NCBI RefSeq assembly: GCF_900129885.1
Contig: NZ_FQXE01000016.1
Location: forward strand, 62,001-126,000
DNA: 64,000 nucleotides
Source of the DNA: Pollutimonas bauzanensis
Lineage (GTDB): Bacteria > Pseudomonadota > Gammaproteobacteria > Burkholderiales > Burkholderiaceae_B
Direction: 5' to 3'
How positions within the stretch are numbered: the first letter of the stretch is position 1; every line of letters starts with the position of its first letter. The notes under the pieces were generated by a model. That model ran no database searches. It worked only from the letters and a program-made list of their open reading frames with translations, and had not been told where the DNA came from. Position numbers and translations under genes: made by a program. Below, piece by piece: positions 54,934-62,848 of the stretch.

Positions 54934-55901
54934 CAGGACTCCTGCACTTTGCGGGAGAGCTCCCTGGGCAGCGGAAATGCCACGTTCTCAGGGGTGCCCG
55001 CCAGCGTGCGCACGGAAGCGGCGCCAAGTTCCTTGAGGCGGACAATGACCTGGTTGACCAGCACCTCGGGCGCCGACGCCCCGGCCGTCACCCCCACCCT
55101 GCGGGTTTGCGCCAGCCAGGCGGGATCTATCATCTCGGGGCCGTCGATCAGATAGGCCGCCGCGCCCTTGCGCTCGGCCACTTCGCGCAGGCGATTGGAG
55201 TTGGAGCTGTTGGGGCTGCCCACGACCAGCACCAGGTCGCATTCCGGCGCCATGATCTTGACGGCATCCTGGCGGTTCTGGGTGGCATAGCAGATATCGC
55301 TTTTCTTGGGTTCGATGATGGACGGGAAGCGCGCGCGCAGCGCCTGAGCCACCGTGGCCGCGTCATCCACCGACAGGGTGGTTTGCGTGACAAAAGCCAG
55401 GTTTCCGGGGTCGCGCACCTGCAATGCCGCCACATCGGCAGCGGTTTCGACCAGGTACATGCCGCCCTCGGCCTGGCCCAGCGTGCCCTCGACCTCAGGA
55501 TGGCCGCGGTGGCCGATCATGATGATCTCGCGCCCCGCGGCGCGCATCCTGGCCACCTCGATATGCACCTTCGTGACCAGGGGACAGGTGGCGTCGAACA
55601 CCTTCAAGCCCATTTTCTCGGCCTCGGCGCGCACCGCCTTGGCGACGCCGTGGGCGGAGAACACCACGATGGCCCCGGCCGGCGCCTCGTGCAGTTCGCT
55701 GATGAAAACCGCGCCCTTTTGGCGGAGGTCCTGGACCACATAGCGGTTGTGGACGATCTCGTGGCGCACATAGATGGGAGCGCCGTGCAGCTCGAGTGCG
55801 CGCTCGACGATATCGATGGCGCGGTCAACGCCCGCGCAAAACCCCCGCGGCTGCGCCAGGACGACTTCGAGATCGGCCCGATCCGGCCCCTGCGGCGCCA
55901 T
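54933..55901 (-). CDS. ispH: 4-hydroxy-3-methylbut-2-enyl diphosphate reductase (IspH)
   Basis: Final enzyme of the non-mevalonate isoprenoid pathway, 322 aa. The three cluster-binding cysteines are visible in [22 protein letters not shown] and [11 protein letters not shown], as are the substrate-binding motifs [18 protein letters not shown] and [12 protein letters not shown]. The start at 55901 shares two bases with the slpA stop (TAATG), the slpA-ispH pairing seen in many proteobacteria. A longer frame through slpA was rejected. Confidence 0.95.
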   Translation of the reverse strand: MAPQGPDRADLEVVLAQPRGFCAGVDRAIDIVERALELHGAPIYVRHEIVHNRYVVQDLRQKGAVFISELHEAPAGAIVVFSAHGVAKAVRAEAEKMGLKVFDATCPLVTKVHIEVARMRAAGREIIMIGHRGHPEVEGTLGQAEGGMYLVETAADVAALQVRDPGNLAFVTQTTLSVDDAATVAQALRARFPSIIEPKKSDICYATQNRQDAVKIMAPECDLVLVVGSPNSSNSNRLREVAERKGAAAYLIDGPEMIDPAWLAQTRRVGVTAGASAPEVLVNQVIVRLKELGAASVRTLAGTPENVAFPLPRELSRKVQES

Positions 55902-56377
55902 TACAAGACCCCCAGCAATGAGACTTCGATGCGCAGGTCCGAGCCGGCCAGCGGATGATTGAAATCGAAAAGCGCCGTGGTCTCGCCCAATTCTTTCAGC
56001 ACGCCCGAATAGCGGCTGCCGTTGGGCGCCGAAAACTCGACCATGTCGCCCGGCTCGAAACGGGATTCGGGGTCGGCGTTTTCGGCCATCATGGCCCGCG
56101 TGACCCGCTGCAGGAGTTCGGGGTTGCGGTCGCCATACGCCTGCGACGCGGGAAGATCGAAGGAAAAGCGCGTGCCTTCCTCGCGCCCCAGCAGCGCGTC
56201 CTCCATGCCCGGCGCCCACTGCCCCATGCCCATCTGCAGGGTGGCCGGGCGGCCGTCGAAGGTGTTGGCGAACACCGAGCCCGCCGCCGGCCCCGTCACC
56301 AGTTCGATGCGATAGTGCAGGGTTAGGTAGGAATCAGGGCGGACAAAAGCGTGCACTGGATGAGATGTAGAAGTCAA
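55901..56377 (-). CDS. slpA: FKBP-type peptidyl-prolyl isomerase (SlpA/FkpB-like)
   Basis: Protein of 158 aa with the FKBP core LTLHYRIEL, the insert-in-flap region carrying [20 protein letters not shown] and the C-terminal [16 protein letters not shown] typical of SlpA. It is a cytoplasmic prolyl isomerase/chaperone. The annotated start is a TTG; a GTG seven codons later (VHAFV) is an alternative. It is divergent from radC, with 51 nt between the starts. Confidence 0.88.
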   Translation of the reverse strand: MTSTSHPVHAFVRPDSYLTLHYRIELVTGPAAGSVFANTFDGRPATLQMGMGQWAPGMEDALLGREEGTRFSFDLPASQAYGDRNPELLQRVTRAMMAENADPESRFEPGDMVEFSAPNGSRYSGVLKELGETTALFDFNHPLAGSDLRIEVSLLGVL

Positions 56378-56428
56378 AATCTGTCACCGTAGAGGATCGT
56401 TGCTGTTCCCCCTATTTTAGAGCCTCTT

Positions 56429-57106
56429 ATGACACTTCACACGCCGCACCCCGAAACCGAGCGCCCGCGCGAGCGCCTGATCGCCCATGGAGCCCATGTT
56501 TTGACCTCGCCGGAGCTGCTGGCCGTCGTCCTGCGCACCGGCATCAAGGGCTGCGATGCCGTCAGCCTGGGGCACAGGCTCATGACACAATTCAACGGCC
56601 TGCGCGGGCTGCTTTCGGCCGACGCCCAGACACTATTGGCCATTCCCGGCCTGGGCGCGGCCAAGACCTGCGAGCTTCTGGCCATCAACGAACTGAATCG
56701 CCGCGCGCTCGAAGAAGACCTGAGGGCCGGCCACGCGCTGGACCAGCCGCAGCGGGTCAAGCACTACTGCACGGCCAAGCTCGGCCACCTGGCCGTCGAG
56801 CATTGCATGGCGCTCTACCTGGACAGCCAGTTCCGCCTGATCACCACCGAGGAAGTCGCGCGCGGCACCCTGACCCAGGCCTCGGTCTATCCGCGGGAAG
56901 TCATCAAGGCGGGCCTGAAACACCATGCCGCCGCCCTGATACTGGCGCACAACCACCCCTCCGGCATCGCCGAACCGAGCGAGGCCGACCTGACCCTCAC
57001 GCGCCACCTCAAGCACGCCCTGGCGCTGGTGGATATCCGGCTGCTGGACCACCTCATCGTCACGGCGGCGGGCGCCACTTCCCTGGCCGAGCGCGGCCAG
57101 ATGTAG
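56429..57106 (+). CDS. radC: RadC family (JAB/MPN-domain) protein
   Basis: Protein of 225 aa with an N-terminal helix-hairpin-helix part (LLAIPGLGAAKTCELLAI) and a JAB metalloprotease-like domain with the metal motif AHNHPSGIAEPSEAD. Length and ends look complete. A 53-bp piece of its 3' half (56884-56936) is repeated exactly at 60499-60551, on the far side of a foreign cassette, so the locus has been a point of insertion although the gene reads intact. RadC function is not settled. Confidence 0.92.
   Translation: MTLHTPHPETERPRERLIAHGAHVLTSPELLAVVLRTGIKGCDAVSLGHRLMTQFNGLRGLLSADAQTLLAIPGLGAAKTCELLAINELNRRALEEDLRAGHALDQPQRVKHYCTAKLGHLAVEHCMALYLDSQFRLITTEEVARGTLTQASVYPREVIKAGLKHHAAALILAHNHPSGIAEPSEADLTLTRHLKHALALVDIRLLDHLIVTAAGATSLAERGQM
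56884..56936 (+). repeat. Direct repeat copy 1 (inside radC)
   Basis: These 53 bp, beginning GGTCTATCCGCGGGAAGTC inside radC, recur exactly and in the same orientation at 60499-60551. The two copies bracket the radC 3' end and the 57.1-60.5 kb cassette. Confidence 0.95.
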
Positions 57107-57304
57107 CGCCGAGAAAAAAAGTCAAGCATAGGCGCTTTTGGAAATGAAAATTTCTGGGCCCAACTGAGATCCAGGGGGCTAGGTATGCTTTCTTGTCATA
57201 CCGCGTCGCCTTATTTATCCATAGTGACCTGACAGAGTCCTACCTACAATATCTGCACTGCATTAGCCATATCCCGAATGGGATCCATAAACACTTTCTA
57301 AGAC
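57107..57304 (+). promoter_or_regulatory. Upstream region of the inserted cassette
   Basis: The 198 nt after radC contain no supported gene. Composition shifts to lower GC here compared with radC, and this stretch must hold the promoter of the following PLP-enzyme gene. I could not identify a clear -35/-10 pair or the LysR site. Confidence 0.4.
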
Positions 57305-58510
57305 ATGAACTTGAACCTGGAAGCCAACCTTTCTCAAATCCGCAGCCTCTTTCCTGTAACACGCGAACTGGTGTATCTGGACCTTGGCGGGCGCGCGCCT
57401 CTCGCCACGCCAGTTAGGGCTGCGCTGGACGCCTATCTTGACGATTGCATGTACGGCCGCATTGATAAAAGTGTGCTGTTTGAAACAACCGAGAAAGTAC
57501 GCGATCAGTTTGCCGCTCTGATCAACTGCCACCCAGACGAGGTCACATATACAAAAAACACCTCCGAGGGTCTGAACATGGTTTGCACAGCCATGCAATG
57601 GCGTAGCGGCGATAACGTGATCATCTGCCCGGAACTGGAGCATCCCAATAATATCTACCTGTGGCTGAACCTGCGCCAGCATGGAGTGGAAGTCCGATTT
57701 GTGCACCATGAAAATGGTTTCATGCCGGTCGACGCCATGATTGCCGCGATGGACGAGCGCACGCGCCTGCTTACAGCCTCCAGCATATCGTTCTCCCCCG
57801 GATTTCGTACCGATTTGGAGAAGGTCGGCCGAGCATGCCGAGCCAACGGGACGGTATTTCTCGTCGATGGTGCGCAATCCGTCGGCGTCTCGCATACAGA
57901 CGTCAAGCAGATGAATATCGACGCCCTTTCGGTCTCCACTCAGAAAGGGATGCTGGGCCTGTATGGAATGGGTTTTCTGTACATCCGCCGCGAGCTTGCA
58001 GAAAAATTGCGCCCAGCATACATCGCCCGTTTCAGCATCGATATGGGCAACGCTGACGCCCATGAGTCAGATTTTGGCGGGAGTGACTTCAAGTTTATGG
58101 CGGCTGCACGTCGCTTCGACCTGGGCAACTACAACTTCCCAGCCGTATGCGCGGCTCATGCTTCACTCGAGTTGATCCTGAAGATAGGAACCAAGGAAAT
58201 AGACGCTTATGTCACTTCCCTGGCCACAAAGCTCGCCGACGGATTCACCGAGCTTGGCCTGCCTGTCTGCGGAGGCGCCCCAGGACCCCATACGGGTCAG
58301 ATCGTCACAGTCGGTCAGTATGGCTCAGGCGGAGATTCCGGCACCAACGATGAGCTATTGAACGGGCTGTACCGGTACCTGCTGGCAAATAAAGTAAAGC
58401 TCTCCATGCGTAGAGGGCTACTTCGCTTCTCCATGCATATCTACAACAACATGGACGAGATCAAAGTTGTCCTTGGCCTAACTAGAAAATATATAGGAGA
58501 ATTGAAATGA
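57305..58510 (+). CDS. Class V aminotransferase-fold PLP enzyme in the inserted cassette
   Basis: PLP enzyme of 401 aa resembling selenocysteine lyase/cysteine-desulfurase-like and isopenicillin-N-epimerase-like proteins. Motifs: YLDLGGRAPLATPVRAALDA, TYTKNTSEGLNMVCTAM, LVDGAQSVGVSHTDV and the cofactor lysine in STQKGMLGLYGMGFLYIRRE. Codon use is visibly lower in GC than the flanking housekeeping genes. Its stop overlaps the start of the binding-protein gene (ATGA), so the pair is co-translated; the substrate may be the ligand of that receptor. It is not a close match to the other class V enzyme at 45.8-47.0 kb. Confidence 0.8.
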   Translation: MNLNLEANLSQIRSLFPVTRELVYLDLGGRAPLATPVRAALDAYLDDCMYGRIDKSVLFETTEKVRDQFAALINCHPDEVTYTKNTSEGLNMVCTAMQWRSGDNVIICPELEHPNNIYLWLNLRQHGVEVRFVHHENGFMPVDAMIAAMDERTRLLTASSISFSPGFRTDLEKVGRACRANGTVFLVDGAQSVGVSHTDVKQMNIDALSVSTQKGMLGLYGMGFLYIRRELAEKLRPAYIARFSIDMGNADAHESDFGGSDFKFMAAARRFDLGNYNFPAVCAAHASLELILKIGTKEIDAYVTSLATKLADGFTELGLPVCGGAPGPHTGQIVTVGQYGSGGDSGTNDELLNGLYRYLLANKVKLSMRRGLLRFSMHIYNNMDEIKVVLGLTRKYIGELK

Positions 58511-59511
58511 AACACGCTTGTGTACCGCGACGCAAACTTACCGCCATCTTCAGCGCGCTGGCTCTTTCTTTTGGGCTGAGTCAGACCACGGCTGCTCAAG
58601 GTGAAGCCGATTACCCGAAGCGCCCAATACGCCTGGTTGTCGGCTTTGCGACTGGCGGGTCTAACGATTTGATTGCAAGAATTCTGGCGCCGGAGCTGGG
58701 AAAACAACTAGGTGTCGAGGTTTTCGTTGACAATAGACCTGGCGCCAATGGGATGATCGGCACCGAGCACGTGGCCAATTCCGCTCCGGATGGATACACA
58801 ATAACCTTGGGAAGCATCAGTCCCTTCGTACTGAACCCGCAAGTCTACAGCAGCGTAAAGTACAACATGAAAAGTGACTTCCTGGGCATATCGCTGGTGG
58901 GAATGACGCCCCAGGTGCTTGCAGTAAATAAAGATGCCGGCATGAAATCTCTGGCTGACTTCGTGGCCCAGGCAAAAAGCAAACCTGGATCGATTACTCT
59001 AGGAACGTCCGGGATAGGAGGTAACTCTCACCTGGCTATAGAGCTGTTGAAAACCGCCGCAAATGTTGATGTCCGTGACGTCGCCTACAAAGGCACCGGG
59101 CCAGCAATAAATGACGCATTGGGCGGGCATCTAACCGGAGTCATGGCTGACTTGCCAGGCATCCTGGAACTGGTGAAGTCGAAAAAAATCATTGCCCTGG
59201 CTGTCACTAGTGAAGAGCGGGATGTGCTGCTTCCAGAGGTGGCGACTGCCAAGGAACAGGGCCTTGCTGATCTTGTGGCGGTCAACTGGTTTGCAGTCAT
59301 GGTTCCTAAAGGCACGCCCGAACCCATCGTTGCAAAGCTCCATGATGCTGTCGTCAAGGCGACCCAGTCTGAATACCTGAAGGACCGCTTCAAGAATATG
59401 GGTGTCACCCCTCAAAATAGCGAGAGCCCCGTTGCATTCACCGAGTACTTCAATCGCGAGTACGATCGGTGGGGTTCGATCATCAAGGCGTCGGGGATCC
59501 GTGTCAACTAA
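58507..59511 (+). CDS. Bug-family (TctC-type) tripartite solute-binding receptor
   Basis: Periplasmic receptor of 334 aa with a signal peptide (IFSALALSFGLSQTTAAQGE) and the Bug hallmarks YPKRPIRLVVGFATGGSND, VFVDNRPGANGMIGTEHVA and VAYKGTGPAINDALGGHLTG. Such proteins bind carboxylates or amino-acid-like solutes and are greatly expanded in Alcaligenaceae. No TctA/TctB permease gene is near, as is common for orphan Bug proteins. It is translationally coupled to the PLP-enzyme gene and converges on the LysR gene with a 4-bp overlap. Confidence 0.9.
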   Translation: MKHACVPRRKLTAIFSALALSFGLSQTTAAQGEADYPKRPIRLVVGFATGGSNDLIARILAPELGKQLGVEVFVDNRPGANGMIGTEHVANSAPDGYTITLGSISPFVLNPQVYSSVKYNMKSDFLGISLVGMTPQVLAVNKDAGMKSLADFVAQAKSKPGSITLGTSGIGGNSHLAIELLKTAANVDVRDVAYKGTGPAINDALGGHLTGVMADLPGILELVKSKKIIALAVTSEERDVLLPEVATAKEQGLADLVAVNWFAVMVPKGTPEPIVAKLHDAVVKATQSEYLKDRFKNMGVTPQNSESPVAFTEYFNREYDRWGSIIKASGIRVN

Positions 59512-60431
59512 CGGTTATCTTGCGCTTCGGGGGAAAAAGCAGAGCGCAGCCAATCCATGAACTGCCTTACAGCCAACTTGTGAGTTGAGCGCTGAGAGCA
59601 CACGGCATAGTAGTCCAACGCGTCTACAAGCTCCTCATCGAAGGGGCGAATCAAGATGCCTTGCTCCAGCGCGTCCTCGATCAAAGATGACCGGGTCACA
59701 GTGATACCCAAGCCACTCTCCAACGCCGAGAGCAATGTGCTTGAATCGTTGAAAATCAGGCACATGCGGCCTTCCTTAGCGATCGCGCGTGCCGGCACAG
59801 ATGCATTCCAATGCTCCACATAGGGCCTCTCCTGACTGCAAAGCAACGGGATATGGCCTGGAACCAGACCTTCCTTTTCAATGAAACTCGCGACCGAAGG
59901 CGCACAGACCGGCACCAAACGGTCTCGCGTCAAAGGCTGAATCTGGTAGCCTTCCCAGTCTCCTCGGCCCAAACGGATCGATATGTCTGCTCCCGACGTC
60001 TCCAGATCCGCATAGTAGCGGTGTACGTCAAGGTGCAGCTCGATGTGGGGATAGGCCGCTGTGAAGCTTACAAGCCGGCTGGCCAGCACTCTTTGAGCAA
60101 AGCTTCGGGCCGCGGAGACAACTAGCGTGCTCCTTTCCGGTTGAAGCCCAAGTCTGTGTATTCCCTCGCTCACCAACGAAAACGCTCGTGACGTAAAGTC
60201 ATAAAGCAATTCCCCTTCAGGGGTGAATTTCAGACCTCTGGGGCCTCGCTCGAACAGGGCAAGCCCCAAGTGTCCCTCCAGGCTTTTGAGTTGGCGGCTC
60301 AGGGCTCCCTGGGAAACACACAATTCTTCCGCAGCCCGGACTAAATTCAAATGGCGCGCCGCCACGTCAAACACTAGCAGCGACCGCAGGGATGGAATAC
60401 GGGAAAGTATGCGGGTTTGGGCATTGCTCAT
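59508..60431 (-). CDS. LysR-family regulator (GcvA-type) of the cassette
   Basis: Regulator of 307 aa with the GcvA-like N-terminus SLRSLLVFDVAARHLNLVRA, then AAEELCVSQGALSRQLKSLE and LFERGPRGLKFTPEGE. The ligand-binding domain follows from about residue 95. It is the last gene of the inserted cassette, facing the PLP-enzyme/Bug pair convergently instead of divergently. It probably controls that pair, from a distance. Lower GC matches the rest of the cassette. Confidence 0.87.
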   Translation of the reverse strand: MSNAQTRILSRIPSLRSLLVFDVAARHLNLVRAAEELCVSQGALSRQLKSLEGHLGLALFERGPRGLKFTPEGELLYDFTSRAFSLVSEGIHRLGLQPERSTLVVSAARSFAQRVLASRLVSFTAAYPHIELHLDVHRYYADLETSGADISIRLGRGDWEGYQIQPLTRDRLVPVCAPSVASFIEKEGLVPGHIPLLCSQERPYVEHWNASVPARAIAKEGRMCLIFNDSSTLLSALESGLGITVTRSSLIEDALEQGILIRPFDEELVDALDYYAVCSQRSTHKLAVRQFMDWLRSAFSPEAQDNR

Positions 60432-60498
60432 ACGTGGGATCCGCCAAGTTGCGACGAGGTGCGCATTACAAAGCCAGATAATAGCGTGTATGTCAGTA

Positions 60499-60551
60499 GG
60501 TCTATCCGCGGGAAGTCATCAAGGCGGGCCTGAAACACCATGCCGCCGCCC
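60499..60551 (+). repeat. Direct repeat copy 2 (radC fragment)
   Basis: Exact second copy of 56884-56936, lying 68 nt upstream of the LysR start and outside any gene. The sequence after it does not continue as radC, so this is an isolated fragment. It marks the right boundary of the inserted cassette. Confidence 0.95.
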
Positions 60552-60731
60552 GCCCGCAGCGGCCCATGATGCCCGCGAACAACCGCCTTTGCCGCGTAAA
60601 GTGGCGTAAAGGCAGATTCAGCTTGGAAAGCGGCCCGCCCCCATGCTAGAATGCTCCGTTACTTTGGATACGTGGCCAGCTCATGAGCTGGCTGGCGACC
60701 CGCCCTTATGAAGATACAACAGGAATAGATC
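60552..60731 (+). promoter_or_regulatory. rpmE2 promoter and leader
   Basis: A sigma-70-like promoter is visible: TTGGAA (60623-60628), 18-bp spacer, TAGAAT (60647-60652). The leader of about 70 nt contains a perfect 18-bp palindrome GCCAGCTCATGAGCTGGC (60675-60692), able to form an RNA hairpin and possibly used for feedback control of the L31 gene. I do not see a classical Zur box. Confidence 0.55.
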
Positions 60732-61001
60732 ATGAAAGAAGGCATCCACCCCGAATACCGCGAAGTGGTGTTTCTGGATCAGCAGACCGGCACCAAGTTC
60801 ATTTCGCGCTCCACGCTGCACAGCCGCGAAACCGTTGAACTCGATGGCAAGACTTACCCCTTGTTCAAGTGCGACGTTACCTCGGAATCGCATCCGTTTT
60901 ACACCGGCGCGCAGACACGCATCGTCGAAACCGGCCGCGTCGAGAAATTCCGTGCCCGCTTTGCCCGCACCGCAGGCACCACCGCTCGCAAGGCTTCGTA
61001 A
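60732..61001 (+). CDS. rpmE2: 50S ribosomal protein L31 type B
   Basis: Protein of 89 aa: [40 protein letters not shown], and the typical [20 protein letters not shown]. It lacks the four-cysteine zinc site of L31 type A, having only one Cys, so it is the zinc-independent version. It has its own promoter and a downstream intrinsic terminator and is therefore monocistronic. Confidence 0.95.
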   Translation: MKEGIHPEYREVVFLDQQTGTKFISRSTLHSRETVELDGKTYPLFKCDVTSESHPFYTGAQTRIVETGRVEKFRARFARTAGTTARKAS

Positions 61002-61028
61002 GCCGGCAGGGTTTGCCCGCGTTTGACC

Positions 61029-61054
61029 AAGGCAGCCTCCGGGCTGCCTTTTTA
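61029..61054 (+). terminator. Intrinsic terminator after rpmE2
   Basis: Stem GGCAGCC, loop TCCG, stem GGCTGCC, followed by TTTTT (about 61031-61053). It has a well-formed GC-rich 7-bp stem with a U tract, 30 nt after the rpmE2 stop. Confidence 0.92.
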
Positions 61055-61093
61055 ATTTAAGATAGTCCCCTCCACCCTACTTAGGGCGCACCC

Positions 61094-62848
61094 GTGTCTT
61101 CGAACGACTCCCTTTCCACGCCTGCCCGCCTGACCGCGACGGCAACCGTCAAACTACCCAGACTGTTCCTGCTGGCAGTGGGTGTCGTCTACATCCTGGC
61201 GGGCCTGTTCTTTCGCGATCCCTGGAAAACCGACGACGTGGTCGGCCTGGCCACCATGATGACGGCCTTGAACGGCCCGGGCTCGGCCATGCTGCTGCCC
61301 CAGATCGGCGTGCTGGCCCATGCCCAGGACGGCCCCCTGCCCATGTGGGTGGGCGCGTTCAGCATCTGGCTTTTCGGTCCCCTGTTCGAATACTTCACCA
61401 CCCCGCTGGACGCCGCGGTGATAGCGTCGCGCCTGCCCAATCTGCTGTGGTTCGGCCTGCTCACCGGCTCGGTATGGTACGGCAGCTATCTGCTGGGCCG
61501 CCGCCCGGAACCGCAGCCACTGGCCCTGCCCTTCGGCGGCGAGCCCACCGTGCGCGACTACGGCCGCATGATCGCCGACGCCGCCCTGCTGCTGATCGTG
61601 GCGACGGTAGGCATTCTGTGGCGCATGCACGAAACCTCCGAGGTGCCGGCCCTGATCGCCTTCCAGGCCCTGGCCTTTTACGCGGTCACCCGCATGCTGG
61701 ACCAGCCCGTGTCCGGCGCCATCGCCCTGGGCCTGGCCCTGGGCGCCGCATTCCTGACGCGCGGCTGGATAGGCGCGCTGCCCATCATGCTGGCCGTGCC
61801 ATTCTGCTTCCGCCCGCACAGCGCCCTTTGGCCGGAAAGGAAATGGCTGATCATCAGCGTGGTCATCGGCGTCACCATGGCGCTGCTGTGGTGGATCCCG
61901 GCCAAGCGGCTGGGCGGCTACTGGACGCACAACTGGTGGCTGTGGAACATACAATCATTCAGCTGGCCGCGCTACGACGTCATGCTGAGCATGGTGCGCG
62001 ACCTGCCCTGGTTCCTGTGGCCCACCTGGCCATTCGCCCTGCTGGCCTTGTGGCGCTGGCGTTCGTGGCTGGCGGCGCCCCACATCTGGATACCCCTGAT
62101 GTTCGCCGTGTGGCCGCTGGTCACCATGCTGTTCCTGGCCGACGTGTTCGAACCCGAATACAGCCTGATGGCCGTTCCGGCCGCCGTGCTGGCCGCTTTT
62201 GCCTTGCCCACCTTGCGCCGCGGCGTCGTCAATTCGCTGGACTGGTTTGCCGTGATGTGCTTTTCGCTGAGCACGGCCACCGTATGGCTGGGCTGGATCG
62301 CGCTGCAGACGGGCTGGCCGCGCCAGATCGCCTATAACATTGCGCGCCAGACGCGCGGCTACGAGGCCTTCGTCTCCTGGCCGGCCTTGCTGATCGCCTG
62401 CCTGGGCACGCTGGCATGGATTGCGCTGGTGCGCTGGAGGCTGCACAGCAAGCCCGTGGCGCTGTGGCGCGGCACGGTGCTGTCGGCGGGCGGCCTCATC
62501 GTGACCTGGCTGATGCTGGTGACGCTATGGATGCCGGTGCTGGACTATGTGCGCAGCTACCGCGGCGTTTCGGCGCAGTTGGCCGCCGCCTTGCAGGTCC
62601 ACAAGAAACCCCACGAATGCGTGCGCGCCCTCGGCGTAGGCAGCGGCCAGCGGGCTTCCTTCCTGGTGTTCAACGCCATCAATTTCAGCTACGACTCCAA
62701 GTGCACCCTGATCCTGCAGCAGACATCCCTGCAGGGCGTGGCCGACGGCACCGCCGCCTACTCCGACTCGGCGGCCGTGGTTTGGCAAGGCAAGCGCGGC
62801 GCGGACCGCCACGAAATCTTCCGTTTGCTGCGCATCGACAAGCCATGA
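61094..62848 (+). CDS. Multi-spanning glycosyltransferase-like membrane protein (ArnT/PMT type)
   Basis: Inner-membrane protein of 584 aa with about 12 hydrophobic segments. The first periplasmic loop after helix 1 carries FRDPWKTDDVVGLATMMTAL, with the acidic residues expected for catalytic Asp in ArnT/PMT-type (GT-C) lipid-linked sugar transferases. Later helices include FLTRGWIGALPIMLAVPFCF. The C-terminal domain (about 490-584) is soluble. Donor and acceptor are unknown. The start is a GTG with an AGGGCG site; the stop overlaps the MATE gene (ATGA). Confidence 0.75.
   Translation: MSSNDSLSTPARLTATATVKLPRLFLLAVGVVYILAGLFFRDPWKTDDVVGLATMMTALNGPGSAMLLPQIGVLAHAQDGPLPMWVGAFSIWLFGPLFEYFTTPLDAAVIASRLPNLLWFGLLTGSVWYGSYLLGRRPEPQPLALPFGGEPTVRDYGRMIADAALLLIVATVGILWRMHETSEVPALIAFQALAFYAVTRMLDQPVSGAIALGLALGAAFLTRGWIGALPIMLAVPFCFRPHSALWPERKWLIISVVIGVTMALLWWIPAKRLGGYWTHNWWLWNIQSFSWPRYDVMLSMVRDLPWFLWPTWPFALLALWRWRSWLAAPHIWIPLMFAVWPLVTMLFLADVFEPEYSLMAVPAAVLAAFALPTLRRGVVNSLDWFAVMCFSLSTATVWLGWIALQTGWPRQIAYNIARQTRGYEAFVSWPALLIACLGTLAWIALVRWRLHSKPVALWRGTVLSAGGLIVTWLMLVTLWMPVLDYVRSYRGVSAQLAAALQVHKKPHECVRALGVGSGQRASFLVFNAINFSYDSKCTLILQQTSLQGVADGTAAYSDSAAVVWQGKRGADRHEIFRLLRIDKP

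Noticed and set aside
60552-60610. Degraded radC 3' end after the second direct repeat
   Set aside because: A short resemblance (GCGAACAACC versus GCACAACCAC) is too weak; no JAB motif can be read in any frame.
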